From NCBI RefSeq assembly GCF_021155765.1, contig NC_060118.1:1860001-1924000 (forward strand): a stretch of DNA of 64,000 bases, given 5' to 3'. This DNA is from Diprion similis. Its lineage: Eukaryota; Arthropoda; Insecta; Hymenoptera; Diprionidae. Position numbers and translations under genes: made by a program. Under the pieces are notes generated by a model. That model saw nothing but the letters and a program-made list of their open reading frames with translations. It did not search any database and was not told the origin of the DNA. Position 1 is the stretch's first letter. Each line of letters begins with the position of its first letter. This document shows, one piece after another, positions 1 to 12,166 of this stretch.

Positions 1-1249
1 CGATAATCGAAACAATATTTCTTCACGATATAACAGTTAAATTACCCGAAAACACAAAAAACTAGAATGACGCCGTCGCCACGCGGACGCGGGGAACGGG
101 GGCCATGCGGGGTAAAATTAACAGAAAAATTCAGGAACAAAATTAGGGACGTTAGTAATTAGTTAGGCTCGTCGAAATGGTCATTAAATAAATTAATAAG
201 CCACACGAAAACCAGAGATACGGAAAATTACGACCCAAACGGTCACCAAAACAAAAGATAAGCAATTGCGTCTCGGGGGTTCGAGCGATAACAAAAGCTC
301 ACTTACGTTAGTAGAACGGAATCGGTGTTTCACACACAATAATTAGAGTCCTGGTTAATAGTTTATGACACAGGCTCACTGAACGACACAAAAAGGAACG
401 GTGAAAACGATAAAAAAGGTAAAATACGGTAACGATAAAAAAAAAGAAAGGGAACGATATACGATAACGGAACGCTAACAGCAAAAAGGCAGCAAGACCA
501 AAAACACGTCTGATCAGACCAAGTCAAGATGCAGAAGTAAGTCGTTCGGGGACTCTTCGGCGCAGCGTCGCTGTTGCAGCGGTGTTGCCTGCCGAACTTC
601 TTAGGCGGGACGTTAGTTGGCAGCACCTCCTGGGCATGATTTCTGGCAGGCCTCGCAGCACACGCAGCTTTCGCCGTGCCTAACCCCTTCAAGATGCGTA
701 GGCGGTACTTTCAGCGGTACTGAGCCACTAGAGGGCTCTTTAATGTTCCCGAGGTTGTTTGTTATTATCACGTTACGGCCGTGGACATCCCTCATGAATG
801 ATCTGGCCGAATTTTAATTTCTTCGGACCAGGGCGACGAAACAGCTGAGTGGGCCTGTCGTTCAGGCGAGCAGATTCGCTCGCATTTTTCGGCTCCGTGG
901 ATGATGTTGTAGGCGGCAGCCTCGTAGCTCTCGGGAACGTATGCGGGGGAGGCACGGGTACTAACTGCGAGGCGTTGAGCCACCTGCCAGGATGGTTTCA
1001 TCCTTGTAGATGTACCCTCGGAGTCGGATTGTCGGTAGCTGCTCTTTTCCCTCCTCTCTCTCTCTCCGCCTTTATCGCTCAGGATAGCTCGGGATAGGTG
1101 GGAAGAAAGGGAAACAAAATCGAAAGAAATTAGTAACAGAACTTAAAATTACATATATGACCGTTTCGACTGCCAATAATCCTTGCCGCCTTTTCACGAT
1201 AACGGGGATATCGGAGGTCATATAACGCGGTGCAAATCGCCCTGTTACA
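1..1249. other. Unassigned sequence, no recognisable gene
   Basis: No reading frame here resembles a family I know. Short open frames on the minus strand (about 363-692 and 613-1001) contain a Cys-rich stretch and look mildly protein-like, but they lack a recognisable domain and change frame repeatedly. The segment ends against a (TA)n run, a common insertion target, so it may be the end of an old retroelement. That is a guess. Confidence 0.3.
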
Positions 1250-1269
1250 ATATATATATATATATATAA
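1250..1269. repeat. (TA)n microsatellite
   Basis: About ten uninterrupted TA dinucleotides. Confidence 0.9.
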
Positions 1270-1327
1270 TTTTCCTTATTTATTTATAAAAAAAAAAAGG
1301 ATTATACCAAAACTCATAATCAGTTAT

Positions 1328-1591
1328 TCACAAAACGACCTCGTCTAAATATACATTCAGAGCTTCGTCGTAAGTTAAGTGTATGAGCGTGTCCCGAAAC
1401 GCAAAGAACGCTTAGACGCCTTGAACGATATCGTCTAACCTCGCCACCAGATCCACCAATTCGTCGATCTCTGCGGAGGGCAACCGGTTTTGAATAACGT
1501 CCTAAATCCGGAGTCTCCGCAGACTCGGCAGATCTGGATCCTGTGGTATATGGGCAGCATTTGACTGCCTATGAGCGTCTGGCACCATAGT
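1328..1591 (-). pseudogene. Decayed coding fragment with possible splice acceptor
   Basis: On the minus strand one frame runs 86 codons from an ATG at 1588 to a TGA at 1328-1330. It is interrupted only by a TAG and a TAA, and its composition is protein-like, with acidic/hydrophobic alternation such as EIDELVDLVARLDDI. Just upstream (1592-1605) a pyrimidine-rich tract ending in CAG reads as a 3' splice site. I do not recognise the family. It could be the last exon of a dead host gene or part of a retroelement gag. Confidence 0.3.
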
Positions 1592-1770
1592 CTGGAAAAG
1601 AAATTCAGGGTTAGTTTTATTTGGTGCAATATGAGTACGCTCAAGCAAGAGAAAGCAACATCGAAAACACAATGGAAAAAGCATTCATGTTTCACAAGTA
1701 TTTAAAAATATACTTATATTTTTTTTTTCACTGAAAATATTTCAGAAGAGTCGAATTTTTTTTTTTTTTG

Positions 1771-1875
1771 CTACAGTGACTCGAGTAAGTGTCTAACAAA
1801 CAGGAAAAAAAACGGATCCAGGAATGTTGAAGGTAACAATAGTAGAATTCAATAACTTACAGTTTCTGTTGCGTT
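1771..1875. repeat. Direct repeat, left copy (pair with 4084-4183)
   Basis: About 100 bases here recur in the same orientation at 4084-4183 with roughly three quarters identity by eye. Shared blocks include GTGTCTAACAAACA and GGTAACAATAGT. Both copies contain a GTAAGT splice-donor-like motif when read on the minus strand. Confidence 0.6.
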
Positions 1876-1952
1876 TGGGGTGGTAGTGGTGGCGGTGGTG
1901 GTGGTGGTGGTGGTGGTGACGGGGGTGATGATGGTGTTGACGGTGATGATGG
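1876..1952. repeat. (GGT)n-type simple repeat
   Basis: Degenerate GGT/GAT triplets. Read on the minus strand they give a run of histidine codons, which I treat as a by-product of the repeat and not as a protein. Confidence 0.85.
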
Positions 1953-2252
1953 TCAGAGTCTGAAAGAAATCCAGATGTTGTTGATCTGATTTGCAATTCT
2001 CACAGATTCGATGCAGAGGTGAAATACTCAGAAAGGTGATTTTATAATTTCAATTGATTGAATGTAAAAGTTGAACATTCTGAAAGTTCAGATACGACAG
2101 AAATCGTAACGGAGACGAAATTTGCTCCAGAATTCATTCCTGATATGTATTGTAACGTGGCATTTCGGAATGGCCCGTTACAAGGCCAAAAATCCGGAGG
2201 AAACTACCGTAAAACGCGTCACTGGCGGGGTACTCCAAGAAACTAAATAGGC

Positions 2253-4083
2253 GAAAAATACTAGTCACTAATATTTTTTGTATAAATTTTGTAATCCCGC
2301 GCTTCGGCGCAAGCTAACCAGGTACCGCAACCACGATCATGGAGGGATCAACACATTTCTTTGATTCACCGAGGGATCAACATCTACCGAAAACTACAGT
2401 TCCAGCTACCGACGAATTCAACTACCGTTCCGTAATTATATATCTCCCGTACAACTTCGAATGCCAACTCTTTCGGATGCCGTAAGGTCGACAGTAAGGG
2501 CAGACCGCAGCCTGTCGTCCCCCGACTTACCGGCCAGGAGCCGGACCGAACCCAAAACACTACGTCCAGAATTGATGAAGCCCTCGTTCTAAGGATCGAC
2601 GCAGCCTTTCTGTCAGTAAGGGCTACAATCAGTGTCAGTCATGGTCCACGGACATTGAGGTGCTGTAACCCGCCGTGCGACTGCATGATTTCGTTGTATA
2701 ATTAATTTCCAAAAACTTATCGTTGAGCGACCTCGTACCTACCGAATAAATATCTTTTGTGTCTCTAATATTCTCTGATTCTCGTAATTTTGTGCTAGAA
2801 TTGCTCTGGTGATTTCTATTGTCTCTTACTATCGCGACCTTTCATTTTCTTTACTAGTATTGCCTATCACTTTGTATTGTATCGCTTATTTTCATTTGTT
2901 TGCTTTGTGCATGAATTTTTGTATTGTATATCGAGCTACTTGGAGTATAGCCGAGCGTAGATTAAGCCGCTAAATACTACCGCACCTTTGTTTCTATCGC
3001 TTATTATTGATTTGCATTTCTTATTACCTTGTAAAATTTTCTTGTTTTCCGAATATCGTATATCTTTGTTATCTTAAGTTGCTTATTGTAAACAGGCGTA
3101 TTTAGTGTATTATTTTTATCTTGCGAACCCTTCTCTAAATCTCTCAATCTCGCATAATATTTGTATTCTCTCTCGTCATTGTAATTTCGAATTTCCTTGC
3201 TAATTTGATATCGTAATTTTGACCGTTGTAAATTATCGATCCACTTGTGGTGAATAATTACTTTGTATAAGCTACCAATATTTGTGAATTGTATATCACG
3301 GTCAATCTCTCTTGCTAATGACCGTTTGTCGTAATTTTGATATTATTTTCTTATTACTATTGTTCTGAGCTAACGTTAATTCTGTCAACTACCGATTTTC
3401 GCTAAAGTTTCATTCTTGCTGTAATTAAACAAATTAACAATTCTCGTAGTGTCGTCTTCCGAAATTTGGGAAAAATCACGTCGCCCAGTGACGTCTAGTT
3501 TAAGTAGACTTTCTGTATTATATCGCTTCTCCCGACCTACGACTAATTTCTTTTGCTAACTATCAATTTTGTTCGAATTATCGCTTACCCCCCCTTCTAT
3601 CGAAAATCTTGTAAAACACTCTCGTTGACTAATTATCTATTGCTATCTTTCATAACTAATTTGACTAATCTACCGCTAGTGAACTGATTGATAATACACG
3701 ACTGATTGACTTGTTAATTTCCTTGATTCGATCATATTTCTTGATTTCTTTACTTCCTTCATTTCCGTAATTGTTGTAACTGCCTTGGATACGGCCACTC
3801 TAATAGTTCATGATAGTATCTAAGCCTAGCCAGCCATACGACGGGTTCTCTGATTATTATTACCGTATCGTATCTTTCCCTTTTTATCTAAAAATTGACG
3901 CTGAAGTGTCTGGTGCCCAACGAGTACCTTTTCTTATCTTTGAATATCGTATCGAATAATTGGAGAATCGCGCCAAAGTGTCAACGGTAAGTCCTCGTCA
4001 GAGGGTAACAGAATTTAGCGTTACAGTATATACAAATCTCTCTCGGAGTTTTAAAAAGACTCAAAAATAGTTTAAACTTTTCA
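2253..4083. other. Unassigned AT-rich non-coding segment
   Basis: This stretch has no substantial reading frame and is rich in TTGTAAT/TATCG-like words. A TGGTGCCCAACG motif at 3911-3922 resembles a retroelement primer-binding site and a TGTAATC start lies at 2290. An LTR reading fails, because the stretch before the motif does not end in CA and no partner LTR is visible. Confidence 0.3.
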
Positions 4084-4183
4084 CTACAGCGATTTGGATG
4101 AGTGTCTAACAAACACGATGAATGAACAGATTTGGAAATGTTAGAGGTAACAATAGTGAAATTCAATTACTTACCGCTTCTGT
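4084..4183. repeat. Direct repeat, right copy (pair with 1771-1875)
   Basis: Second copy of the ~100-base repeat, same orientation, again with a minus-strand GTAAGT motif. The two copies bracket the unassigned 2.2-4.0 kb segment. Confidence 0.6.
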
Positions 4184-4273
4184 TCCGTTTACTGACGCAC
4201 AATACTCCGCTGAGCACTTGAACCATTGTCAGGATTGACCGTCAATGAGCTGACCCTGGACCCGCAGTCTCAC

Positions 4274-4310
4274 ACCGGGACAATCTCTTGAAACTTTACG
4301 AGAACTGCGC
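4274..4310 (+). repeat. 37-bp inverted repeat, left copy
   Basis: Matches the reverse complement of 6877-6913 at 33 of 37 positions without gaps. It begins ACCGGGACAATCTCT and ends ACTGCGC. It could be the terminal repeat of a 2.64-kb element or a shared promoter block; a GCGCATGCGC palindrome follows immediately. Confidence 0.55.
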
Positions 4311-6876
4311 ATGCGCTAACTAATTCAATCTCATTGGTCAGCGAAATTGCCCTGCGGCATGATTTTCGTCAGCTAACCAAGGCGACCAACGTCCACGAAA
4401 TGTGAAAAGGCTGTGAACAACTCGCGCGTGAAGTAGCGTATTGAGGTTATATTGATATTCATTCCTATTCATCGTGAATTTTCTAAGAAAAGTGTCATTA
4501 AGCAATACCGTAATTGATATTAGAAGATATTTGATCGACACAATAAAAGCGTCAATGGAGAAACAAATATCAAAAAGTAAAGAAATTAGATCAGTTATTT
4601 ATTGAAAGAAGAAATCTGAAATTAAATGTGGAACGTCATCAACAAGTGGGAAACTAGACAAACTGAGGCAGGTAAGTGAAAATATTGTTTATTTTAAACA
4701 GATTCTTTATTTACATGAAATTGAAAATAAATGGATTGTTGAAACCCAGTAGAAGGTAGCTCTGGAGTAGATTTGTTACAGTACAGTGCTCCGGAAGCCA
4801 GTAATCAGTGCCGATGAACATGAAATATTGAGATAAAATCAGTATCAAGGAATAAAAGAAATTGTGTACCTCAAAACACAAAGCTTCGGAGTACAAAAAG
4901 TAGCAATTTGGTTTTCTGTCGATATTTATTGAAAATTAGTGGTATCCAAAACAATTAGAAGTTCTTGTCTGATAATAATGCCTTTTAATATTTTCAGGTA
5001 TGAAACAACCATCATCCATTTTTGATTCTATGATCTTTGCATATTACAATGTTTTCACAAGTATTCAATGATAAAATTGGTTTGTTCTGACAGACTCAAA
5101 GTTTCAAGTTTGGTTAATAGGAGGAAAATCATACCTTACCTGATGGTCAAAACGTTTTGGTGGCAAGGACCGTAGTTTCTCTATTGGTGCCACCGTTTCA
5201 ACCATCGAAACTGGTTGTTCCGTTGTTCAATCACACAACAGGTACCCGAGGGAATTTCTTCAGGTCATTGCCACCTTGTGAACATCAGTCGAGGCAAAAT
5301 TGAAAAGCATGACACCCTACAGATTATGGTGTCTGAATATTCGATCATTATTGATTGATCGAGCCAATCGTAATAAGTTTGTTATTCAACAATTGCTGCT
5401 AACTAATTTTACAGAGCGATCATTCCATGCGCCATTGTAATCCAAGCAGTATTATTGGCCCGCATTATTTTTCAAACTTTATTTTCTGCAGTTTTGATAG
5501 TTTATTTCTTACTTTCTTGGTATTCGATTCAGATGAATAGTGTTTCAAGTGTTAAATCAGATTCCAGGAATGAATTCTGATAGGTAAACCGAGCCAATCT
5601 CAATTCAAAAATGTCGGATAACTTCAGTTCAAAATTTCTTTGCAGTCAATATTGATTGACAGTATCATCTGACTAGCTAGTTGCAGCTATCATCCGTGCT
5701 TGAGTCTCGTTCAACCCCAGCAAGGTCTAAGGAATGCCCTCATTCACTAGTACACGTTACAAATGATTACTTCAACTGCAGTAGGATTTACTTGCTGGCC
5801 AACTTTTTTAAGATGAATCTTTATCAGGGAGTTATCCGGTTACTTATCGATAGCTTGAAACCAGATTCAATTTCATACTCTTACAATGGTCCTTCACTGA
5901 AACTGAAAGTTTGCGAATCTCCATTTATCAAAATTAATTGTACATCCCATATTAACCCTGTTCAAAAAAATAATCTCATCCTGAGATTGGAAATGGAATC
6001 TGCAATGTAAAAGTTATCTAGTGACACAAGTTGAAAACAAAGAACTTTATAACGGTTGCTGCTACAGAGAGATTTCTTCCGGATATTCATGTGACTAGAT
6101 GATGTTCGGAGCACTATAAAGAAGATATTGTATTGGATTTAGGTTTAAGTAAATATTTTCAGGAACTTCGTTGAAAATTAGATATTCATTTGTTTCAAAC
6201 GAACAAGGGTTACAATCTTGAATCCGATAAGTCAATAATTTCATATGAATGTTCTGAACATTACTCTAAGACATGATTATCCACAAAGTTAACTGTGACA
6301 CTGAGGCACATTTTGAAAATGTTGATTTTCAACTTGTGTCACAGAACGTTTTTGAGTTTTACTCTTCGGATCAGATCTGAAATTGAAAGAAACCGCGAGA
6401 CCTACAACTTTCTTTGCCAACCAACAAAAGTGGCGATGATCTCCGCACGTCTCATGAATTAAATGGGAAGAGGAGATATCAGCGAACAGCAGAGATGCTG
6501 TTATTTTGGTTGTATTTTCTGTTGAAAGAAAAAAATTTCATTGTTATTTTTAATGTATGAACTAATAACAATGATTGAACAAATTGTCCCCACCTACCTG
6601 CTCCGTTTCTTCCAAGCACCTAACATTTGAACAGATTTCTTGTTTGAATCGAATAGTACGAATTTTAAAAGAGCATCAGCATTCAATTCCGACCGTTCTT
6701 CAAACAATCAATTTTCAATAACAAATGCTTTCCAAGCCTTTCCGAGTGACTATCTCAATTACTTGAGATTCTAACCTCGAAAATGCATGTGAACTACATC
6801 GCCGACAGAAACAGAATTTGACAGCAGGGTCTCGGGGTGGCCAGACTGCACGGACGGCGGATTTAAACTCGCGAAC
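4311..6876. other. Unassigned segment between 37-bp inverted repeats
   Basis: AT-rich DNA with one modest open frame on the plus strand (5681-6010, 109 aa, basic and leucine-rich, no recognised domain) and no other convincing coding signal. A CAGGTAAGT splice-donor-like motif lies near 4671. If the flanking 37-bp repeats are real terminal repeats, this would be the body of a degenerate DNA transposon. No transposase motif was seen. Confidence 0.3.
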
Positions 6877-6913
6877 GCGCAGTTTTTGTATAGTTTCGAG
6901 AGATTGTCCCGGT
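6877..6913 (-). repeat. 37-bp inverted repeat, right copy
   Basis: Reverse complement of the 4274-4310 block with four mismatches. It lies about 220 bases upstream of the Polinton A polymerase gene. Confidence 0.55.
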
Positions 6914-7136
6914 ATAATGAACCCCCGTGTTTATGCTTTGCAAACGAAAAAATGCGATATCGTAGGGTGGTCCTCATGTTCACCAAATGCCGCTATCTCG
7001 CTTTGGGTGATACATCTAGCACATAAAGCTCCACGCGCACAGACACACGTACAGCTCACCCCATAAAAAAGGTCACTATCACAGCAAACGATCACACAAG
7101 TTTCAACTCTTCAAGCTCAAGTGAGAAACAAGAAAG

Positions 7137-10100
7137 ATGGAATCCGCAAAATGTTTGAAGTTGATTAAAGTCATGGAATCTGCTTACAAAATCTTGGAGA
7201 AATCATCGCCAACAACAGATATTCAGAAATGGATGAAATTTGGAACGCAAAATATCCGGCTTTTCGAAAAAATCCTACAGAACGCTTCAACCATTGGTGA
7301 AAAAACAAGAATTATCACAACGATTGGACTTTTGAAATCACTAGCGGAAAAATTCAAACGTCTTCAGAGAACGAGTGATAGAACGCGCAAGCAAAGAACA
7401 AGCGAAAGAGTACACTGGGAAGATTTGGAATCTGCTTTCGAGGGAAGAATTCGAACCGGTTCCATTTCCAATTTGAAACATGCAGACGTGGAGAGATTTC
7501 TAAAAGACGCAAAGGAACTTGCTGCGAGGAGACTAAAAAACGCTTTGCAGAAAGCCAGGAGCCTGAAAGTCAACGCAATCCTGGCTTGTGAATTTGAAAT
7601 AAGAAAAGACGATCAAATGATGGGAGAGATCAAATTTTTCAATACGAGAAACGAAATCATCCTTCAGACCACACATATTGACAAATGGCTCATCGAAAAC
7701 GTGATGGACCGTGTATTAACGAACGTTGAAGATTTCCAGGAAAAGGATTGAGGCTGGTCGTTAATCGAAATTATGAATCTCACGGTTAAAATGATCCAGT
7801 ATACGCCACTACGAGTTGGTATGTAAACCTACACCCCATTACCAAAGGATATCAAAGATAAGTAGGCTGTGGTCAACATCCAAAACAACGACTTCTATCG
7901 CTTTCTTTGGTCGGTCACCGCAGCTCTGTTCCCAGCCATCATTCACGCTACAGAAATCAGGGTGTACCCACATTTCAGCTCAGCGCTGCGGTATGATAGT
8001 ATAAAGTTTTCTATGTCTCTAGATGAGGAAACCATTTCGAAATTCAAAAAACTTGACTAACTTTCCATCAATGTTTATGGTAAAGACCAAGATGGCGGGA
8101 AAAAAAATAGTACCGATTCACTGGAGTCAGAATAAATCTGATGAACCTGTAATTCATCTTCCAGGGGTAGAAACCGAAATGACCAACGATGACAATGATG
8201 ATGATGTTGATATGGAATATTGTGGAAACCATAGAATGTATCACTTTGCTTGGATTTGGAATTTGTCGCGATTGACAAGTTCTCAAATTTCGAAACGTGC
8301 ACATCATATTTGGTTATGTGACAGATGTCTGACGCATTTTTACTCTAAAAGATGTTGACTAAAACACAGAATCGATTGCTTGAATCTAAACGGGACCAAA
8401 GTTGTTTTACCGGAGGAAGAGAAGAAGCTTCTGGAATCCAAAAATCGTAAGCACAAAGCAACCGTTCCGTTCTGTATTTTTGCAGATCTCGAATGCTTGT
8501 TGCAAGCTACTAATATTCAAGTGTCCGAGAACAGAACAATTTACCAAAATCATGTTCCTTACCGTATAGCATATGAGCTTCATTGCACCTTCAATGATTT
8601 CATTTCAACGTTCGAAATTAATCGCGGGCAGATTTGCATCGAATGGTTTGTAAACGAGTTAAAGCAATTAGCACACTTGTTAGAAACGTATTTCAAAACC
8701 GTTGTACCTATAGAGTCGCTGAACTTTAATCAAATCAACGAATTTAGTTTACCAAAGGTATGTCATATTTGTGAACAGCCGTTCAAGCGCGATATTCCAC
8801 AATCTGCCGCGTTACGATTCTCATTTTCTGATTGAAGCATTGGCCACAACTTTCCAGGGTGCTATACAGCTTATACCCGTGAACAAAGAAAAGTACATTT
8901 CATGGATAAAACATGTCAAGGGGACGGATATAAAGTTTAGATTCATAGATTTGTTCCGTTTTATGCCCAGCAGCTTCGAAAAACTGGCAACGTATTTGAA
9001 TGATGATCAAAAAGCAGTTACACGTAAATTTTGCACCTGCTCTGAAAAATTCGATTTATCAACCGGGAAAGGTGTTCTTCCTCATGAGTACATGGATGGT
9101 TGGGAGAAGCTCAAGGACGTAAAGTAACCACCAAAAAAAAAAATTTTATTTCAAGTCGAACAACCAAGATATTTCGGATAACGACTACGCACACGCGTGT
9201 AAGGTTTGGCAAGCTATTTATCTTAAAACGTTGGGGGAATATTCAGACTTATACTTGCAAACTGATGTTTTTCTGTTGGCTGACTTTTTTGAAAACTCTC
9301 GATACAATTGTTATGCAACATACAACCTAGACCCCTTGCATTATTTCACAGCGCCCGGTCTTTCGTCTGACGCAATGTTGAAATGTGCCAATATCGAACT
9401 CGTGCTTCTTACTGACATGGATATGCTCATATTCATAAAAAAGGTATTTGAGGTAACGTGTCCCAATGCTGTAATTGATATGCAAAGGCTAACGATAGAC
9501 ACATGGGGGATACTTTTAATCCAGCGCTCGAAGAGTCTTATTTCATGTACTTCGACGTTAACAACTTGTACGGTACGGCTATGAGCTTCGCTCTGCCATG
9601 CAGTTCTTTCAAATGGATATTAGATTCCAGACAATTCGATGTTCTTGCCATCACAGACGAAGCGGAGTTTGGCTAAATATTGAAGGTAGATTTGGAATAT
9701 CCTGAGGAACTGCATGAAATGCATAAAGATTTACCACCGTGCCCGGAACACTACATACCTTCCATCTCAGAAAGTAAGTAGCCGAAATTGACGACCACGC
9801 TGCTTTCCAAGCAAAACTACGTTGTTCATCACCGCGTCTTGGAAGAATGCTTGGAACTAGGTTTAAGACTAGCTAAAATTCATGAAGTGCTCAAGTTCAG
9901 ACAAACACCCTGGCTCAAAAAATACATAGATTTCAATACGGATTTACGGTAAAAATCGAACAATGAATTCGAAAGAAACTTCTATAAATTGATAAACAAT
10001 GCAGTTTTTGGTAAGACAATGGAAAATGTTAGGAAGTATAGAGATGTCAGGCGGATCACGAGATGGGATGGAAGATACGGTGCTAGAGCAACTATAGCCA

Positions 10101-10801
10101 AACCAAATTTCGGCAGTTGTATAATCTTTGATAAAGATATGATAATAGTTAAATTGCGTAGAACGACAGTCAAACTCAACAAACCATTGTAAGCAGGCTT
10201 CTCCATTGTAGATCTTGCGAAGACCTTTATCTACGATTTTCACTACAAGTATATTGATACGAAATTTGGACATCAGGCAAAATTATTGTACACTGACACG
10301 AATAGTTTGATATATCACTTCACCGTCCCCAACATTTACGAATGCATCAAACAGGACTTGGATAAATTTGATACCTCCGATTATCCACCTGAAAATGTCT
10401 ACGGAATTCCATTGGTTGACAAAAAAGTTCTGGGTTTGATGAAAAACGAGTGTAACGGAGGAATAATAGCGGAATTCACTGGCTTGATAGCGAAGTTGTA
10501 TTCATTCAGAATGATGACGGAGGATAAGGATGAAAAACGAGCCAAGGGTGTCAAAGGATCCCTGTTAAAAACTATAAGTTTCGATGATTACTCGAAATGC
10601 GCTTTAGAACACGGAAATTTTGTCGAACATCAGAGTCTGATACAAAGGCAGAAGCATCAGGTCTATACCATTGAACAAAAAAAAGTAGCACTGAGCTGTA
10701 ACGACGATAACCGTATCGTATTTCAAAACATAACCGATACGCTGCCGTGGGGCTACAAGACCTGCAGTCAAACTGAGCATAGGTATGAATTGTATCTCTA
10801 A
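7137..10801 (+). pseudogene. polB: Polinton protein-primed DNA polymerase B, broken
   Basis: This is a family-B, protein-primed DNA polymerase that would replicate the element. The first 204 codons are open. In-frame stops follow at 7749, 7824, 7863 and 8058, with a frameshift just after. The exonuclease start FADLE (about 8480), exonuclease region YDSHF (about 8815), motif A YFDVNNLYG (about 9550-9580) and motif [12 protein letters not shown] (about 9993-10025) are visible. Motif C at 10289-10306 reads YTDTNS, so the second catalytic aspartate is changed to asparagine. Around 8800 a stretch of about 25 codons that should precede YDSHF is missing, and further frame changes occur near 9120 and 9450. 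The last segment, 10286-10801, is open for 171 codons. Family assignment is secure. Function is lost. Confidence 0.92.
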
Positions 10802-10851
10802 GATGTGAAAATTGAGACAAATACTTGAAAAATAATTTCGTTTATTCAATA

Positions 10852-11775
10852 TTACATATCAGATTCATTCATCCAACTGTTGTGTGAATTGTCAAAACCT
10901 AGCCACTTGACATTTAATTTATTTCCCCGCTGCTGGAGCACCTTCTCCACGAGATAGATGTCCGAATGTTCAACCTTGAGGAGCTCCTGTTCGTAGAAAC
11001 CACCAGTGATGGGTTGACCTTAGTCTTTGAGCTCGTACGTCACAGGATTGGTATTTTCTACTTCGCTTATTGTGAATATTTCAGTTATCCAGTTGGGAGT
11101 GTAACCTTTCTCAAAGACGTTTTTGAACTTGCTGATTCGAACTTTGTCACTGGTTTTGAATTTGACCGGTTTGGAAGGTTTCGCTTGAAGCCATCCGTAC
11201 GACTGACGTAATACCAGCCTTTCGTTTGCGACGGTGACATCCGATGGTCTCATTCTTATGGTTCGGTGTTTCGTGTTGTTGTAAGCCGACACTAAATTAG
11301 ATAAGATGTCGAACCACTCGGAGCTTCCTTGCATACTGAACCATTTCCACATTTTACTTTTTAACGTACGATTAAACCGTTCACAGATCAAAGCCTTCAA
11401 ATTACTGTACGCAGAGTAGAGTTTGATTCCATAGCATGACATAAGAGATTCAAGTTTTGAGTTGTGGAATTCCGTTCCACTATCCACGTGTGATTTTTTC
11501 GGTACACGTCCTTGAGTTAGCACAGATTCCATGGCCTTTGTAACATCTTCCCCGGACTTGCTCTTTATCGGTACAGCCCACGTTTACTTTGAAAAGATAT
11601 CAATGACTGTAAGCTTATACTGGTAGCCTTCGTTTTGCCCACAGTACGATATCATATGAACAAGATCCGCCTTCTAGGTCTCGTCGATGCCACGCACGTC
11701 TACACGGCGACGCGGGTGATTCAGGCGTGCAAGTTTACGCAGTTCCGTCACAAACGTTAGCTTCTTCTCGTTCAT
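10852..11775 (-). pseudogene. int: Polinton retroviral-type integrase, three nonsense codons
   Basis: DDE-type integrase that would insert the element. A single frame runs from an ATG at 11773-11775 to a TAA at 10852-10854. It carries only three internal stops: one in the first catalytic block just before KADLVHM (about 11674), one after VIDIFSK, and one after the block ending ELKD (about 11020). The second catalytic block HVDSGTEF and a downstream ERFNRTLK helix with the glutamate are present. The C-terminal tail has the chromodomain-like pattern VKWLGFDNSHNSW. The start is tentative because the frame overlaps the preceding fibre-like gene by about 40 bases. There is no frameshift, so decay looks recent relative to polB. 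Confidence 0.88.
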
Positions 11776-12133
11776 ATACCAAGGCTCTTAGTCTGGTGTC
11801 CAATTTGAAAATGATTTCAGCGTTTTGAATCAACATGTCTCATCCTGTTTTGAAATCTGCGTAGAAAGTATCCAAAGCTTTTCCCGTGGTGATCTCCAAA
11901 GCTTTGATCATTCAATCGAGGTTGTCGATTTGTTTTTGCAGCACGTTAAATTCTCGTCGTAAGATTTTTAGAGTTACAGCATTGTGCTTAACAGCTTCTG
12001 CGACATTGCACAGTCTTTTATCATGTAGATCGTAATGTCCGTCCGCAGTGATTTGAAATCCGACACCGGGAGGGCCGTGATTACCCGCAGCTGTGTTTTT
12101 ATCTAGGTGCCGTCCAAACACATCGACGCTCAT
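11735..12133 (-). pseudogene. Polinton fibre-like coiled-coil protein
   Basis: A small protein that recurs beside the integrase in both Polintons of this window. It starts MSVDVFGRHLD and has a GPPGVGFQIT collagen-like/turn segment and a DLHDKRLCNVA block. A heptad-rich helical tail follows (LRREFNVLQKQIDNLD, then a stretch ending KLDTRLRAL). Two in-frame stops, the first at 11912-11914, interrupt the tail. The layout of a globular head plus coiled coil suggests a structural or attachment protein, but that is inference; I know no proven function. The equivalent in Polinton B lies at about 42.9-43.1 kb. Confidence 0.6.
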
Positions 12134-12166
12134 CTCGGAAATGAATGCAAAAGCGATAGGAGCTGA

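Noticed and set aside
1793-1996. Histidine-rich ORF on the minus strand
   Set aside because: Produced by the (GGT)n simple repeat. No conserved sequence outside the repeat.
2290-3924. Large LTR followed by a primer-binding site (TGGTGCCCAACG)
   Set aside because: The supposed LTR does not end in CA, no second LTR or internal coding region follows, and the motif alone is weak evidence.
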